Shown here: piece after piece, positions 40,817 through 50,422 of the stretch | Layout of the letters: each line of letters starts with the position of its first letter | Numbering within the stretch: position 1 is the first letter of the stretch | From: Amycolatopsis umgeniensis | GTDB taxonomy: Bacteria > Actinomycetota > Actinomycetes > Mycobacteriales > Pseudonocardiaceae | DNA length: 64,000 bases | Direction of reading: 5' to 3' | Assembly: GCF_014205155.1 (NCBI RefSeq) | Contig: NZ_JACHMX010000001.1 | Location: forward strand, 5,518,001 to 5,582,000 | The notes under the pieces: model-generated | What the model saw: only the letters and a program-made list of their open reading frames with translations | Database searches by the model: none | Told to the model about the DNA's origin: nothing | Translations under genes and position numbers: made by a program

Positions 40817-41680
40817 ATGCGCATCGACCTGCACGCCCACTCCACCGCCTCCGACGGTACCGACAGCCCTGCCGGGCTGGTCGCCGCCGCCGCGAAGGCG
40901 GGCCTCGACGTAGTCGCGATCACCGATCACGACACCACGGCCGGCTGGGCCCCGGCCGCCGAGGCACTCCCGCCGGGGCTCTCCCTGGTGCCCGGCGCCG
41001 AGCTGTCCACGATCTCCGTCGATCCGGTGACCGGGCGGCACGTCAGCGTCCACCTGCTCGCCTACCTCTTCGACCCGGAGTCGCCGGCGCTCGTCGCCGA
41101 GCAGACCAGGCTGCGGTCGGAGCGACGGTGGCGGCTGCGCGTGATGGCCGAGCGGATGGCCGCCGACGGCCTGCCGGTCGATCCCGACGAGATCATGTCG
41201 CTGCTGCCGGAGGACGGTTCGGCCGGACGGCCGCATCTCGCGCAGGCCTTGGTGCGCGCCGGAGTCGTCGCGTCGGTGAACGAGGCCTTCGGGAGCTACC
41301 TCGGCAACGGCAGCGGGTACTTCGTGGCGCGGCAGGACACGCTCGTCGAGGACGCGATCGACATGATCGCCGACGCGGGCGGGGTCACCGTCATCGCGCA
41401 TCCCTTCGCCTACACGCGCGGCGCGACCATCACCGTCGACGTGCTCGCCGGGCTGGCCGCGCACGGGCTCACCGGCGTCGAGGTCGACCACCCGAACCAC
41501 GACGAGGAGACCCGCGTCCGGTTGCACGGGCTGGCGGGGGAGCTGGGCCTCGTGCGCACCGGGTCGAGCGACTACCACGGCACGAACAAGACCATCGATC
41601 TCGGCGACGAGACCACCGACCCGCTCGCGCTCGAAGAGCTCGTCGCGCGGTCGACCGGGTACGAGGTCGTGACCCGGTGA
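40817..41680 (+). CDS. PHP-domain phosphoesterase (TrpH/YciV-like)
   Basis: 287 residues. Metal-binding motifs of the PHP family are intact: MRIDLHAHSTASDG, AITDHDT, GAELST, IAHPF and GSSDYHG. E. coli YciV (RNase AM) removes nucleotides 5'-3' from short RNA, and relatives hydrolyse 3',5'-nucleoside bisphosphates. The exact substrate here is unknown. The 3' end overlaps the marC start by 4 nt. Confidence 0.87.
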   Translation: MRIDLHAHSTASDGTDSPAGLVAAAAKAGLDVVAITDHDTTAGWAPAAEALPPGLSLVPGAELSTISVDPVTGRHVSVHLLAYLFDPESPALVAEQTRLRSERRWRLRVMAERMAADGLPVDPDEIMSLLPEDGSAGRPHLAQALVRAGVVASVNEAFGSYLGNGSGYFVARQDTLVEDAIDMIADAGGVTVIAHPFAYTRGATITVDVLAGLAAHGLTGVEVDHPNHDEETRVRLHGLAGELGLVRTGSSDYHGTNKTIDLGDETTDPLALEELVARSTGYEVVTR

Positions 41681-42306
41681 CGATCACGGACTTCTTCGAC
41701 GCGCGCCTGTTCATGAGCGCGACGATCACGCTGATCGTCATCATGGACCCACCCGGCACGGTGCCGGTGTTCCTGAGCCTGACCGGCCGCAAACCGGTGG
41801 CTTTCCGCGCCAAGGCCGCGCGGCAGGCGGTGCTCGTCTCGCTGCTGGTGATCTCGCTGTTCGCCGTCGCGGGGCAGGCGATCCTGTCGTACCTCGGCAT
41901 CGGGATCCCGGCGTTGCAGGGCGCGGGCGGGCTGTTGCTGCTGCTCATCGCGTTGCAGCTGCTGACCGGGAAGACCGGCGGCGAGTCCGAGGCGGCGGGC
42001 GACGACGTCAACGTCGCGCTCGTGCCGCTCGGGACGCCGCTGCTCGCCGGACCCGGCGCGATCGCCGCGACCATCGTCTTCGTGCGGCAGGCCGATGGGC
42101 ACGTCGGCGCGTACGTGGCTCTCGCGCTTTCGATCGTGACGGTGCACTTCGTGCTGTACCTGTGCATGCGGTACTCGGGCGTGGTCATCCGGCTGATCAA
42201 GGAAAGCGGGATCACGCTGCTGGCGAAGATCGCCGGTCTGCTGCTGGCCGCGATCGCGGTCGAGCTGGTGGCGAACTCGGTGAAGGGCTTCATCGTCGGG
42301 AACTGA
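41677..42306 (+). CDS. MarC family membrane protein
   Basis: 209 residues, six helices. MDPPGTVPVFLSLTGRK in helix 1 and PLGTPLLAGPGAIAATIVF are MarC-family landmarks. The family was once linked to multiple antibiotic resistance, but this is not supported for E. coli MarC, and the function is unknown. GTG start overlaps the PHP gene stop. Confidence 0.85.
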   Translation: MTITDFFDARLFMSATITLIVIMDPPGTVPVFLSLTGRKPVAFRAKAARQAVLVSLLVISLFAVAGQAILSYLGIGIPALQGAGGLLLLLIALQLLTGKTGGESEAAGDDVNVALVPLGTPLLAGPGAIAATIVFVRQADGHVGAYVALALSIVTVHFVLYLCMRYSGVVIRLIKESGITLLAKIAGLLLAAIAVELVANSVKGFIVGN

Positions 42307-42313
42307 CCGGGCG

Positions 42314-42399
42314 GGGGGCTGAAGGGGCCCTTCCCCTCATGCCACGCGACGAAAGCTCCTTCACCGCGTCGGATGCGGGTATGGGCCCCTTCAGCCCCC
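42314..42399. repeat. Long inverted repeat after marC
   Basis: GGGGGCTGAAGGGGCCC (42314-42330) and its exact complement (42383-42399) enclose 52 nt with a minor CGACG/CGTCG stem. It begins 7 nt after the marC stop. Resembles other 3'-end palindromes in position but has a much larger loop. Confidence 0.7.
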
Positions 42400-42426
42400 T
42401 GCCCCGGCACCTGACCGCCGGGCGAT

Positions 42427-42443
42427 AGCAAAGGTCCCTTGCT
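42427..42443. repeat. Family A repeat
   Basis: AGCAAAGGTCCCTTGCT preceded by GGGCGAT, upstream of the RecB-like gene, 120 nt after marC. Confidence 0.85.
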
Positions 42444-42510
42444 CTCTTCGGCGGGGATGCCCTCGAAAAGTGTCGGTGGGGGTGCGTAGCGTTGCGGGCG
42501 GGGTGATCCG

Positions 42511-43371
42511 ATGGAGCAGATTGGTTTCGACTTCGGCGTCGAGGCGCCGCGCAAGCTGACGAAGGTCTCGCCCGCGCGCCTCGCGACGTTCGAAGACTGC
42601 CCGCGCCGCTACCGCATGTCGTATCTCGACCGCCCGTCCCCGACACGCACCGGGGCATGGGCGCACAGCACGCTCGGCGCGGTGGTGCACAACGCTTTGC
42701 GGGCGTTGTTCGACCTGCCGGTGATCAAACGCGTGCCGCAGCGGGCGATGGCGCTCGTCGCCGAACACTGGAAGGACGCCGGGTTCGAAGACTCCGACCA
42801 GGCCGCCCGGTATCGCGCCCGCGCCAAGGGATGGGTGGCGGAGTACGTCGAGCACAACGACGTCAGCGTCGATCCGGTCGGGCTGGAGCGGTGGGTTTCG
42901 GCGCCCGTCACGCTCGAGCCGGGCAGCGGGCCCAGCCTCATCATCGAGGGCCGCGCCGACCGCATCGACCAGCGCGGCCGGGAACTGGTGATCATCGACT
43001 ACAAGACCGGCCGTCGAGAGCCGGACGAGTACGAGGCGCGCTCTTCGCAGGCCTTGGCGCTGTACGCGGTCGCGGCGGCCAGGACGCTGCGGACGCCGTG
43101 CTACCAGGTCGAGCTGCACCACGTGCCCACCGGCACGATCGCGGCCGCCGAGCACACCGAGCAGAGCCTCAAACGGCATCTCCAACGCGCCGACGAGACC
43201 GCCGGGGACCTGCGGCTGGCAACGGATACCCTGAATGCCGGCGGCGACGAGGACGTCCTCTTCCCGGCGCGCCCGGGCCGCCGCTGCTCATGGTGCGACT
43301 TCCGGCCCAGCTGCGCGGCCGGCCAGGAGGCAGGCCCCGCGTCTCAGCCGTGGGAGCTGCTGGCGCCCTAG
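42511..43371 (+). CDS. Stand-alone RecB-family nuclease with predicted Fe-S cluster
   Basis: 286 residues. The PD-(D/E)XK core is IIEGRADRID followed by LVIIDYKTG with D163 and K165, plus QALALYAVAA (QxxxY motif). Four cysteines, C30 in FEDCPRRYR and C259, C262, C268 in CSWCDFRPSC, match the Fe-S staple of AddB and Cas4-type nucleases. No helicase domain or cas gene is adjacent. Mycobacterial Rv2119 is similar. It likely acts on DNA ends in repair. Confidence 0.87.
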   Translation: MEQIGFDFGVEAPRKLTKVSPARLATFEDCPRRYRMSYLDRPSPTRTGAWAHSTLGAVVHNALRALFDLPVIKRVPQRAMALVAEHWKDAGFEDSDQAARYRARAKGWVAEYVEHNDVSVDPVGLERWVSAPVTLEPGSGPSLIIEGRADRIDQRGRELVIIDYKTGRREPDEYEARSSQALALYAVAAARTLRTPCYQVELHHVPTGTIAAAEHTEQSLKRHLQRADETAGDLRLATDTLNAGGDEDVLFPARPGRRCSWCDFRPSCAAGQEAGPASQPWELLAP

Positions 43372-43405
43372 ATTCTCGAAACCCGACGATTGGACAGGCG
43401 AGGAC

Positions 43406-43750
43406 GTGTCGTCACCGGACACCGAAGAGCTCGCGACCACGCCGCTGCCCGTGGGCACGGACGAGGCCAAGACGCCCGCACGAGGCCGGTTCTGGCGCGG
43501 GCTGACCGGTTCGCTCGCGGCCGGGATGGTCGTGCTCGCGGTGTGCGTCCTCGCGATCGCCGGGATCTGCCTGTTCACCGGATCCCCCGGGCCGGGGCCG
43601 CTGCTGCTGATCGGGCATCCGGTCGCGGCGGTCGTCGCCTTGCTGGCGCAACGGGTCGCCGATGGCCGTAATGGCCGCGTCGCGGGCTTCGCGGGTCTCG
43701 GCGTCGTGGTGAGCGTGACGGCCGCGTTGAGCCTGTTCTGGTGGAACTGA
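43406..43750 (+). CDS. Small membrane protein of unknown function
   Basis: 114 residues from GTG 43406. A cytoplasmic Pro/Thr-rich start is followed by three hydrophobic helices (about 36-58, 64-84, 92-112). No motif identified. It follows the RecB-like gene by 34 nt and may be in its operon. The actinobacterial character is clear from codon use only. Confidence 0.6.
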   Translation: MSSPDTEELATTPLPVGTDEAKTPARGRFWRGLTGSLAAGMVVLAVCVLAIAGICLFTGSPGPGPLLLIGHPVAAVVALLAQRVADGRNGRVAGFAGLGVVVSVTAALSLFWWN

Positions 43751-43864
43751 CGGCAGGAAACTGCCATCCGCCAGGAAAACGGATCCGGCACGGCGAAACT
43801 TTGAACTCACTGGGCGCGTCGTAGACGAACACGCCGCCGCACAGCGAGGACGAAGGGCACCGTT

Positions 43865-44509
43865 ATGACCTACCCACCCCAGCCAGGACAGCCCCAGTAC
43901 GGCCATGACGGGCAGCAGTACCCGGAACAGCAGTACCAGCAGGGCGGTTACGACCAGAGCGGCGCGTACCCGCAGCAGCAGTACTCCCAACAGCACCACG
44001 GCTACGGCCAGCAGCAGCCCTATGGCCAGAACCAGCAGTACGGGCAGGGCTTCGGTGGGCCGCCCGCGCCACCGAAGAACAGCAAGACCGGTCTGCTGGT
44101 GGGCATCGCCGCCGGTGTCGTGGTGCTGGTGACGCTGGGTGTCACCGGGTTCGTCGCTCCCGGGTTCTTCCTCGGCGATGACAAGGCCGACAAAGCGAAA
44201 GGCCCCGAAGCGACCGCGCAGGCGATCGTCGACGGCATCAACGCCCACGACCGGACAGCGTTGACGGCGATCAAGTGCGGGAACGCGGAAAAGGACGTCG
44301 AACAGGCCATCGAGCGAGTCAGCGACGTCTCGAACGCCACGCTCGGCGGGGTCACGAAGGTCTCCGAGACCGAGTACAACGTGGACGTCACGCTGAGCGT
44401 GGAAGGGCGAAGCCGCACCGCCACCGGCACACTGTCCGGCGAGACGGGCAACTGGTGCTGGAAGGAAATCGGCCGCCTGCGTAGTGCCAAGACCTCGACG
44501 ACGCGATGA
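43865..44509 (+). CDS. Membrane-anchored protein with Q/Y-rich N-terminus
   Basis: 214 residues. The first 70 are Q, Y, G and P rich in short repeats (QYPEQQYQQGGY). A helix at about 75-98 (GLLVGIAAGVVVLVTLG) follows, then a 110-residue extracytoplasmic domain resembling DUF4878/lumazine-like snoaL folds (EATAQAIVDGINAHDRTAL). A ribosome site is not obvious before the ATG. Function unknown. Confidence 0.65.
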   Translation: MTYPPQPGQPQYGHDGQQYPEQQYQQGGYDQSGAYPQQQYSQQHHGYGQQQPYGQNQQYGQGFGGPPAPPKNSKTGLLVGIAAGVVVLVTLGVTGFVAPGFFLGDDKADKAKGPEATAQAIVDGINAHDRTALTAIKCGNAEKDVEQAIERVSDVSNATLGGVTKVSETEYNVDVTLSVEGRSRTATGTLSGETGNWCWKEIGRLRSAKTSTTR

Positions 44510-44514
44510 CGCCG

Positions 44515-44543
44515 GGCGATAGCAAGGGACCTTTGCTATCGCC
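44515..44543. repeat. Family A repeat as a near-perfect 29-nt palindrome
   Basis: GGCGATAGCAA and TTGCTATCGCC flank gggacct. It fills the 40-nt gap between two convergent genes almost completely. Confidence 0.85.
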
Positions 44544-44549
44544 TGGCGG

Positions 44550-45944
44550 TCACTTGAGGGCGGCCAGCGTGGGACCGCGCTGCTCCAGCAGCACCGGCCC
44601 GACCGAAGCGAGCTGCACCGGGCCGTTGTAGCCGCGCCTGTCGACGCCGACCGTGCGGATCGTGGTGCCTGTCAGCTCGTCGAGTACGGCTAGCCCGCCC
44701 TGGATCGGCACGACCAGCTGCTCCCCGAAGGTCACGCCGGGGCCGACAGAGCTGTTCAGCGTCCAGCGCGGTGTGAGGTCGTCTCGCGAGAACGCCATGG
44801 TCTTCGAGCCGCTGAACCAGTAGACGCCCTGCGCGGTCCACGCGATCGTCATGACGCCGCCCACCGGATCCTGTGCGATGTCCGCGGCGGGCACGTCGAG
44901 CGGGTACGCGGACTTCTGCACGCCGTCGCCGCCGTAGATGACCAGCAGTTTCTGTTCGGGCAGCACGATCAGTGCGAGATCGCCGGACATCGCGACGACT
45001 TTCGCGTTCTTCCCGGCGAGCACGGTGCTGTAGTCGACCTTGGGGTCGTCGGCTTCGTCGTTGCTCGCGCGGTAGACGGTGAAGCGGTCGGCCGGGTCGC
45101 CGGGGCAGCGTTCGATCACGCCGATCTTGCCCGCCGCGGCGGCCACCGTGCCGTAGGTGCAGCCCGTCCTCGGCTGCTTGTTCGCGTTCACCATGGCGGG
45201 GACCTGGCCGTACTCCATGCTCTTGACCAGGTCGTCTCGCCACGTGTTGAGCAGCTTCTTGCCTGTCGTGGTGATGTGCGAACCATCGACGACCAGCCGG
45301 GTGCCGAGTTCGGCGTCGCCGTTGCGCTGCGCGGTGCGGCGTCCGGTCCCCGTGTCGAGCTGGGTGACCTCGCTGCAGCCGGTTTCCTTGCGGTACACCG
45401 CGTCCACCTTGATCCCGGCGAGCGCGACGGTGCACAGCTCGAGATCACGCGAGTAACGCCACCGGACGTCGCCGGTGTACGGGTCTCGGCCGAGCACTTC
45501 GCCCTTGTCGGCGGTGACGACGCTGTTGGCCTCACCGATCGGGACGGGCGTCGACGAACTCGGCGCCTGCCACAGTTCGGTCAGGGAGCCGGGTACCTCC
45601 GACGGCGCGGGCGGGAGCCCGGGCGGCAGGGTGGCGGCGACCTGCGCGACCGTCGCCGCGTTGTCGCTGTTCACGCCGAGGACGACGCCGGTGACCGCGA
45701 CGACCACCACGATCGCCGCGGCGAGCACACGATCCCGTGTGCGGTTCCACGGCGAGCGCCGGGCGCGTTTCCCGCCCAGCGGTGGCTCGGTGGCCTCCGG
45801 CTGGACGGGTTGGGCGTCCAGCACGTCTTCGGTGCCGATCGTGGCCGAGGTTTCCGGCTCACTGCCGTTCGTCGTCTGTTCGGGATCGACGGGCACGGGC
45901 CGCGCCGGATCGTTCTCCGGCGCGGCGTCCCAGCGTTCGCTCAC
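44550..45944 (-). CDS. Membrane-anchored beta-propeller protein (Rv3212-like)
   Basis: 464 residues. An acidic cytoplasmic N-terminus (70 residues), one helix at about 72-92 ([18 protein letters not shown]), then a PQQ-like beta-propeller of about 350 residues ([16 protein letters not shown] as one blade). No cofactor motif is seen. The neighbour order (this gene, rhlE, ferritin-like gene) matches Rv3212-Rv3210c. It may scaffold envelope proteins (inference). Confidence 0.75.
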   Translation of the reverse strand: MSERWDAAPENDPARPVPVDPEQTTNGSEPETSATIGTEDVLDAQPVQPEATEPPLGGKRARRSPWNRTRDRVLAAAIVVVVAVTGVVLGVNSDNAATVAQVAATLPPGLPPAPSEVPGSLTELWQAPSSSTPVPIGEANSVVTADKGEVLGRDPYTGDVRWRYSRDLELCTVALAGIKVDAVYRKETGCSEVTQLDTGTGRRTAQRNGDAELGTRLVVDGSHITTTGKKLLNTWRDDLVKSMEYGQVPAMVNANKQPRTGCTYGTVAAAAGKIGVIERCPGDPADRFTVYRASNDEADDPKVDYSTVLAGKNAKVVAMSGDLALIVLPEQKLLVIYGGDGVQKSAYPLDVPAADIAQDPVGGVMTIAWTAQGVYWFSGSKTMAFSRDDLTPRWTLNSSVGPGVTFGEQLVVPIQGGLAVLDELTGTTIRTVGVDRRGYNGPVQLASVGPVLLEQRGPTLAALK

Positions 45945-45979
45945 GTGCCCCTAGCTCCCCACGTCCGCAGTATGAAAGC

Positions 45980-47575
45980 TCAGTCTGCCGACGCAGGTGT
46001 ATCAGAAGTCGCCGAGGGACGGCGACGGCGGCGTCGGCGAGCCGGACGCTCGGCGCTGTCGCCTGCCTCCTTCTCGACCGCGGGACCGCTGGCCTCCGGG
46101 CTCGGCTTCGCGGCGCTACGGCTGCGGCGGCGTGTGCGGGTGCGGCCGTCCGACGAGCTTTCGCCCTCGGTGCCTTCCGCGGCAGCCGCGGCGGCGTCCG
46201 CCGCCTCGATCTTGGCGGCCGACTCGGCTCCACCGCGGGTCCGCTTGCGCGGCGTGCGGTTGCGCTTGCGGGGGGCCTCTTCGTCCTTGTCCTTCGCCGG
46301 GCCCTGGCCACGACCCCGGCGCTTGCCGCCCAGGTCTTCCTCGACCTCGGCCGAAAGCCCGGCGCGGGTCCGCTTCGACAGCGGGAGACGCCCGGTGGTG
46401 CCCTCGGGGATGCCGAGGTCGGAGAACAGGTGCTTCGACGACGAGTACGTCTCGGCGGGCTCGGGCATGTCCAGCCCGAGGATGTCCGAGATCATCTTCC
46501 AGCGCGGCTCCTCGTCCCAGTCGACGAGGGTGATCGCGACACCGGTGCGCCCGGCGCGGCCGGTGCGGCCGATCCGGTGGACGTAGGTCTTTTCGTCCTC
46601 CGGCGTCTGGTAGTTGATCACGTGCGTGACGTCGTCGATGTCGATACCGCGGGCGGCGACATCGGTGGCGACCAGCACGTCGACCTTGCCGGAGCGGAAC
46701 GCGCGCAGCGCCTGCTCGCGGGCGCCCTGGCCGAGGTCACCGTGCACGGCGGCGGCGGCGAAGCCACGCTCGACGAGCTCGTCGGCGACCTTCTGCGCGG
46801 TGCGCTTGGTGCGGGTGAAGATCATCGTCAGGCCGCGGCCCTCGGCCTGCAGCGCGCGGGCGATCAGCTCGGGCTTGTCCATCGAGTGCGCCCGGTAGAC
46901 GAACTGGGTGGTGCGCTCGTGGATCGCGCCGGCGTCGTTCTCCTCGGCGCGGATATGCGTCGGCTGGGTCAGGAACGTGCGGGCCAGCGTGATGATCGGG
47001 CCCGGCATGGTCGCCGAGAACAGCATCGTCTGCCGCTTGTCCGGGACCATCCGCAGGATGCGCTCGATGTCGGGCAGGAAGCCCAGGTCGAGCATCTCGT
47101 CGGCCTCGTCCAGCACCAGGCCGCGGACCTTGCCCAGCACCAGGTGCTTCTGCTCGGCCAGGTCCAGCAGGCGGCCGGGCGTGCCGATGACGACGTCGAC
47201 GCCGTTGCGGAGCGCCGCGATCTGCGGCTCGTACGGACGCCCGCCGTAGATGGCCAGCGTGCGGATGCCGAGGTGCTTGCCCGCGCCCTTGAGGTCGTTC
47301 GCGACCTGGATGCACAGCTCACGGGTCGGCACGACGACCAGCACCTGCGGGGTGCCGTCGCCCGGGACCTCGACGCGGTGCAGCAGCGGGACGCCGAAGC
47401 CCAGCGTCTTGCCCATACCCGTGCGGGCCTGGCCGATCAGGTCGTCGCCGGCCATGGCCAGCGGCAGCGTCAGCGCCTGGATGGCGAAGGTGCGCTCGAT
47501 CCCGGCCTCGCCGAGGGCCTTCACGATCTCCGGCTTGACGCCGAAGGAAGCGAAAGTAGGGGATTCGGGCTCCAC
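45980..47575 (-). CDS. rhlE: DEAD-box RNA helicase RhlE-like
   Basis: 531 residues from GTG 47575. Helicase motifs in order: [10 protein letters not shown] (I), PTRELCIQ (Ia), TPGRLLDL (Ib), [13 protein letters not shown] (II), FSATMP (III), [11 protein letters not shown] (V) and [13 protein letters not shown] (VI). A long basic, R- and A-rich C-terminal tail follows. The frame stays open to 47753 with no ATG, GTG or TTG. A CTG at 47704 behind GAGAGAGGCGAG would add 43 residues starting [11 protein letters not shown], which looks like a natural N-terminus. It unwinds structured RNA in cold or decay. Confidence 0.92.
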   Translation of the reverse strand: MEPESPTFASFGVKPEIVKALGEAGIERTFAIQALTLPLAMAGDDLIGQARTGMGKTLGFGVPLLHRVEVPGDGTPQVLVVVPTRELCIQVANDLKGAGKHLGIRTLAIYGGRPYEPQIAALRNGVDVVIGTPGRLLDLAEQKHLVLGKVRGLVLDEADEMLDLGFLPDIERILRMVPDKRQTMLFSATMPGPIITLARTFLTQPTHIRAEENDAGAIHERTTQFVYRAHSMDKPELIARALQAEGRGLTMIFTRTKRTAQKVADELVERGFAAAAVHGDLGQGAREQALRAFRSGKVDVLVATDVAARGIDIDDVTHVINYQTPEDEKTYVHRIGRTGRAGRTGVAITLVDWDEEPRWKMISDILGLDMPEPAETYSSSKHLFSDLGIPEGTTGRLPLSKRTRAGLSAEVEEDLGGKRRGRGQGPAKDKDEEAPRKRNRTPRKRTRGGAESAAKIEAADAAAAAAEGTEGESSSDGRTRTRRRSRSAAKPSPEASGPAVEKEAGDSAERPARRRRRRRPSATSDTPASAD

Positions 47576-47704
47576 CGGCGCGCCCGCCTGCAGCGGGTGC
47601 GACGTGTCGAGCGCGGCCGGGCCTGTCTCGCTGTGCTCCAGCGCGACGGCCTCCGGGACGCTCGTGGTGGTGTTCTCTTCGGTGGTGATTTCGTTCGTGG
47701 TCAG

Positions 47705-48037
47705 GGTGCTCGCCTCTCTCGTGACCAGCGCGCACTGCCCTGGTCACCGATCGACACTCGACCACGAAAATTCGCTCGGCTCCGCGCTACTGGCGCTGAA
47801 GCGGCCCTTCGTGGGAATGCCGCAGGATGGCGTGCACGCACATCATTCTTTGTGCTGACCGGTGCCGCGCCGACTGTCCTTCAGCCGCAGCAGCGCTCCG
47901 GTCCGGACGGAAGATCCGTCGTTTCCGGCCGCCAGTGTACCTGGTCTGCGCTTTTGGGGAAGTCCCCGGCGCGCCGACCAGGGTGGGATCGGTCTCTTCA
48001 CGACGTCGGAGGTGTGTTCGGCGATACCCTCATCGCC
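47705..48037. promoter_or_regulatory. Divergent rhlE/ferritin-like gene gap with a leader hairpin and a tiny ORF
   Basis: On the rhlE side, a hairpin GTGACCAG/CTGGTCAC (47721-47747) sits 16 nt before the candidate CTG start. Upstream of it is a 19-codon ORF at 47787-47846, with two tandem ATGs, reading [19 protein letters not shown]. This looks like an untranslated leader with a leader peptide. On the other side, TACCCT (48025-48030) is a -10 box 7 nt before the GTG of the ferritin-like gene. Confidence 0.45.
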
Positions 48038-48691
48038 GTGACGGAGGCAAAGCAGATCAGTGAAGGCGTAGTCGATTTGCTCGGCGTACTCGCCTATGGG
48101 GAATTGTCCGCATTCGATCGTATGGCCGAGGACGCGCGCACCGCGCCGACGCTGTCCGGCCGGGCCGCGCTGGCCTCCATGGCGGCCGCCGAGATCGGGC
48201 ACTACGACCTGCTCACCAAGCACCTCGCGGGGCACGGCGTCGCGATCGAAGACGCGATGCGGCCGTTCGTCGGGCACATCGACGCGTGGCACGCCTCCAC
48301 GGCGCCGCGGTCGTGGCTCGAGTCCCTGGTGAAGGCGTACGTCGGCGACGGGCTCGCGGCGGACCTCTACCGCGAGATGGCCAGCTGGCTCGACCTCGAG
48401 ACCAAGGATCTGGTGCTCACCGTGCTCGCCGACACGGGACATTCGGCGTTCGCCGAACGCGAAGTCGCGGCCGGGATCGTGGCCGATCCGAAGGCGCGGG
48501 ACAAGCTCGCGCTGTGGGGCCGCCGTCTGCTGGGCGAGGCGTTGACGCAGGCCCAGTACGTGGTCGCCGAGCGGGACGGGCTGGCCGAGCTGATCGTCGA
48601 AGGGTCGGGCGACCTCTCGGGAATCGCCGCGCTGTTCCGCCGGTTGCAGCAGGGGCACACCAAGCGCATGCAGGTGCTGGGGCTCGGCTGA
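48038..48691 (+). CDS. Ferritin-like fold protein (MiaE_2 type, Rv3210c-like)
   Basis: 217 residues from GTG 48038, almost wholly helical. [15 protein letters not shown] and [19 protein letters not shown] give an E...ExxH pair, and a second acidic helix is seen in [19 protein letters not shown]. This is the pattern of the ferritin-like superfamily near tRNA hydroxylase MiaE. Metal binding is likely, substrate unknown. The mRNA appears leaderless. Confidence 0.78.
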   Translation: MTEAKQISEGVVDLLGVLAYGELSAFDRMAEDARTAPTLSGRAALASMAAAEIGHYDLLTKHLAGHGVAIEDAMRPFVGHIDAWHASTAPRSWLESLVKAYVGDGLAADLYREMASWLDLETKDLVLTVLADTGHSAFAEREVAAGIVADPKARDKLALWGRRLLGEALTQAQYVVAERDGLAELIVEGSGDLSGIAALFRRLQQGHTKRMQVLGLG

Positions 48692-48751
48692 GGTCTCTTC
48701 GGCTAGCCTTGACGAACCAGTAATTCACGAACTTTCAAGCGGAGGTCCCAC

Positions 48752-48982
48752 GTGGAGGTCAAGATCGGCATCAAGGACACGCCGCGAGAGCTCGTGGTGT
48801 CCAGCAGCCAGTCACCCGACGAGGTCGAGGAACTGGTCGCGAACGCCTTGAGGGCCGGCGACGGGATCTTCCGCCTCGACGACGAAAAGGGCCGCAAGTA
48901 CATCGTGCCCACCGACCGGATCGCCTACGTCGAGATCGCGCCGTCGGATGTTCGCAAGGTCGGCTTCGCTGTTGGTGGCTAA
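48752..48982 (+). CDS. DUF3107 small protein (Rv3208A/TB9.4-like)
   Basis: 76 residues from GTG 48752 behind GCGGAGG. MEVKIGIKDTPRELVVSS and KGRKYIVPTDRIAYVEI are family landmarks. Structure is small alpha/beta; the function is unknown although the protein is abundant in mycobacteria. In that genome the next gene is a TetR regulator; here about 7 kb of other genes intervene. Confidence 0.88.
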   Translation: MEVKIGIKDTPRELVVSSSQSPDEVEELVANALRAGDGIFRLDDEKGRKYIVPTDRIAYVEIAPSDVRKVGFAVGG

Positions 48983-49027
48983 CCCGATCGGGTTGTAGTC
49001 GGATGTCACAGTGGCGTCACCGCTGCG

Positions 49028-49044
49028 TCTCAGCCAGCTCTCAG
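49028..49044 (+). promoter_or_regulatory. Two TCTCAG direct repeats at 11-bp pitch
   Basis: TCTCAG at 49028-49033 and 49039-49044, the same hexamer and spacing as upstream of sigE. They lie 53 nt before the GTG of the DUF418 gene, a usual place for activator binding by OmpR-type regulators. Confidence 0.5.
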
Positions 49045-49096
49045 ATTTGATCGTCACGCTATGGCGGGGACGGCAGGGGGCTAGCCGAGAAATGAG

Positions 49097-50377
49097 GTGG
49101 ACGGCGTCACTGTGATGGACCGCGCGCTGGTCGACGGCGCGCGCACTGTTCCCGGACAAGGCAAACGGGCCGCGGGGCGGCTGACCGGTATCGACGTCGC
49201 CCGCGGCCTGGCCGTACTCGGCATGTACGCGGTGCATGTCGGCCCCGATCCCGCCAAAGGCGGCGTCGGGGTGCTGTTCAAACCGTTCGAAGGCCATTCC
49301 GCGGCGCTGTTCGCGGTGCTGGCCGGAGTCTCGATCGCACTGATGTCCGGCGGGCGCCGCCCGAAACTGGGCCGCGACCGGACCCGTGTCGCGCTGAAGC
49401 TGGCGACCCGCGCACCGCTTCTGGTGGTGCTGGGGCTGTGGCTGACCAGCCTCGAGACCGGCTACATGGTGATCCTGGCCTACTACGGGGCCTGTTTCCT
49501 CTTCGCGATCCCGTGGCTGCGCGCGAGCGCGAAGACCCTGGCGATCGCCGCGGTCGCCGTCGCCGTGGCCGCCCCGCTGTTCTCTCACCTGGTCAGGGCC
49601 CAGCTGCTGCCCCGCGACCTCCTGTTCTTCGCACCGGACCTGACCGCGGACGACGTCACGTCGACGGGGCTGCTCAAGGCCGCGACAGTCCTCGTCCTGA
49701 CCGGGACCTTCCCCGCGTTGACGCTGATGGCGTACGTGTTCGCCGGGATGTCCCTCGGTCGGATGGACCTGACCTCGCGCAGTGTGTGCCGACGGCTGTT
49801 CTTCGGCGGGTCGGCGCTCGCGGTGGGTGGGTACGTCGTGTCCTGGATCGCGACCGGACCGCTCGGCGGCATGCAGGCCGTGTACCGCTCACTGGAACCG
49901 GCCGCCGCGCAGATGGGGATGTCGCCACCGGAGTTCTTCCGGCTGCACCAGACCTGGATCCACGGCACGCCGCCGACCACCAGCTGGGCCTGGGAGCTGC
50001 TGCCGACAGGGACCTCGTACACGCCGTTCGACCTGCTGATCTCGATCGGGATCGCGGCCGCGGTGATCGGTGGCTGCCAGCTGCTGATGCCGAGGTTCGA
50101 GCGCGTGCTGCGGCCGCTTTCGGATCTGGGCGGGCGGGTGCTGAGCGCGTACGTGCTGCATTTCGTGGCGATCGCGCTGCTGTGGGACGAGAGCGACGGC
50201 GATTCGATCTTCAGCGTGCTGCACTTCGTCGAGTTCTCGGTGGTCGCGCTGACCGCCGCGGTGCTGTGGCGGAAGTTCATCGGGCGCGGGCCGCTGGAAT
50301 GGGCGATGAACAAGCTGTCGAGCTGGCCGAAATACCTGTTCGACGCCGCTCGGGTGCCCGCTCAACGGCGCGGCTGA
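49097..50377 (+). CDS. DUF418/DUF1624-type acyltransferase-like membrane protein
   Basis: 426 residues from GTG 49097 (ATG 49115 is an alternative). Ten or more helices. RLTGIDVARGLAVLGMYAVH is the signature opening of DUF418/heparan-glucosaminide acetyltransferase-like proteins, and GRGPLEWAMNKL near the end fits DUF418. Such proteins may move acyl groups across the membrane; a substrate cannot be named. The promoter carries the same TCTCAG repeats as sigE, which suggests stress control. Confidence 0.78.
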   Translation: MDGVTVMDRALVDGARTVPGQGKRAAGRLTGIDVARGLAVLGMYAVHVGPDPAKGGVGVLFKPFEGHSAALFAVLAGVSIALMSGGRRPKLGRDRTRVALKLATRAPLLVVLGLWLTSLETGYMVILAYYGACFLFAIPWLRASAKTLAIAAVAVAVAAPLFSHLVRAQLLPRDLLFFAPDLTADDVTSTGLLKAATVLVLTGTFPALTLMAYVFAGMSLGRMDLTSRSVCRRLFFGGSALAVGGYVVSWIATGPLGGMQAVYRSLEPAAAQMGMSPPEFFRLHQTWIHGTPPTTSWAWELLPTGTSYTPFDLLISIGIAAAVIGGCQLLMPRFERVLRPLSDLGGRVLSAYVLHFVAIALLWDESDGDSIFSVLHFVEFSVVALTAAVLWRKFIGRGPLEWAMNKLSSWPKYLFDAARVPAQRRG

Positions 50378-50422
50378 GCTGCAAGGCACCGAAGCGGTAC
50401 CTGTGCTTACCCGCCTGTTGTA

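Noticed and set aside
45737..48037. Very long plus-strand frame running into the ferritin-like gene
   Set aside because: Only the part from GTG 48038 matches a family. The upstream part lies opposite rhlE and the propeller gene and is low-complexity.
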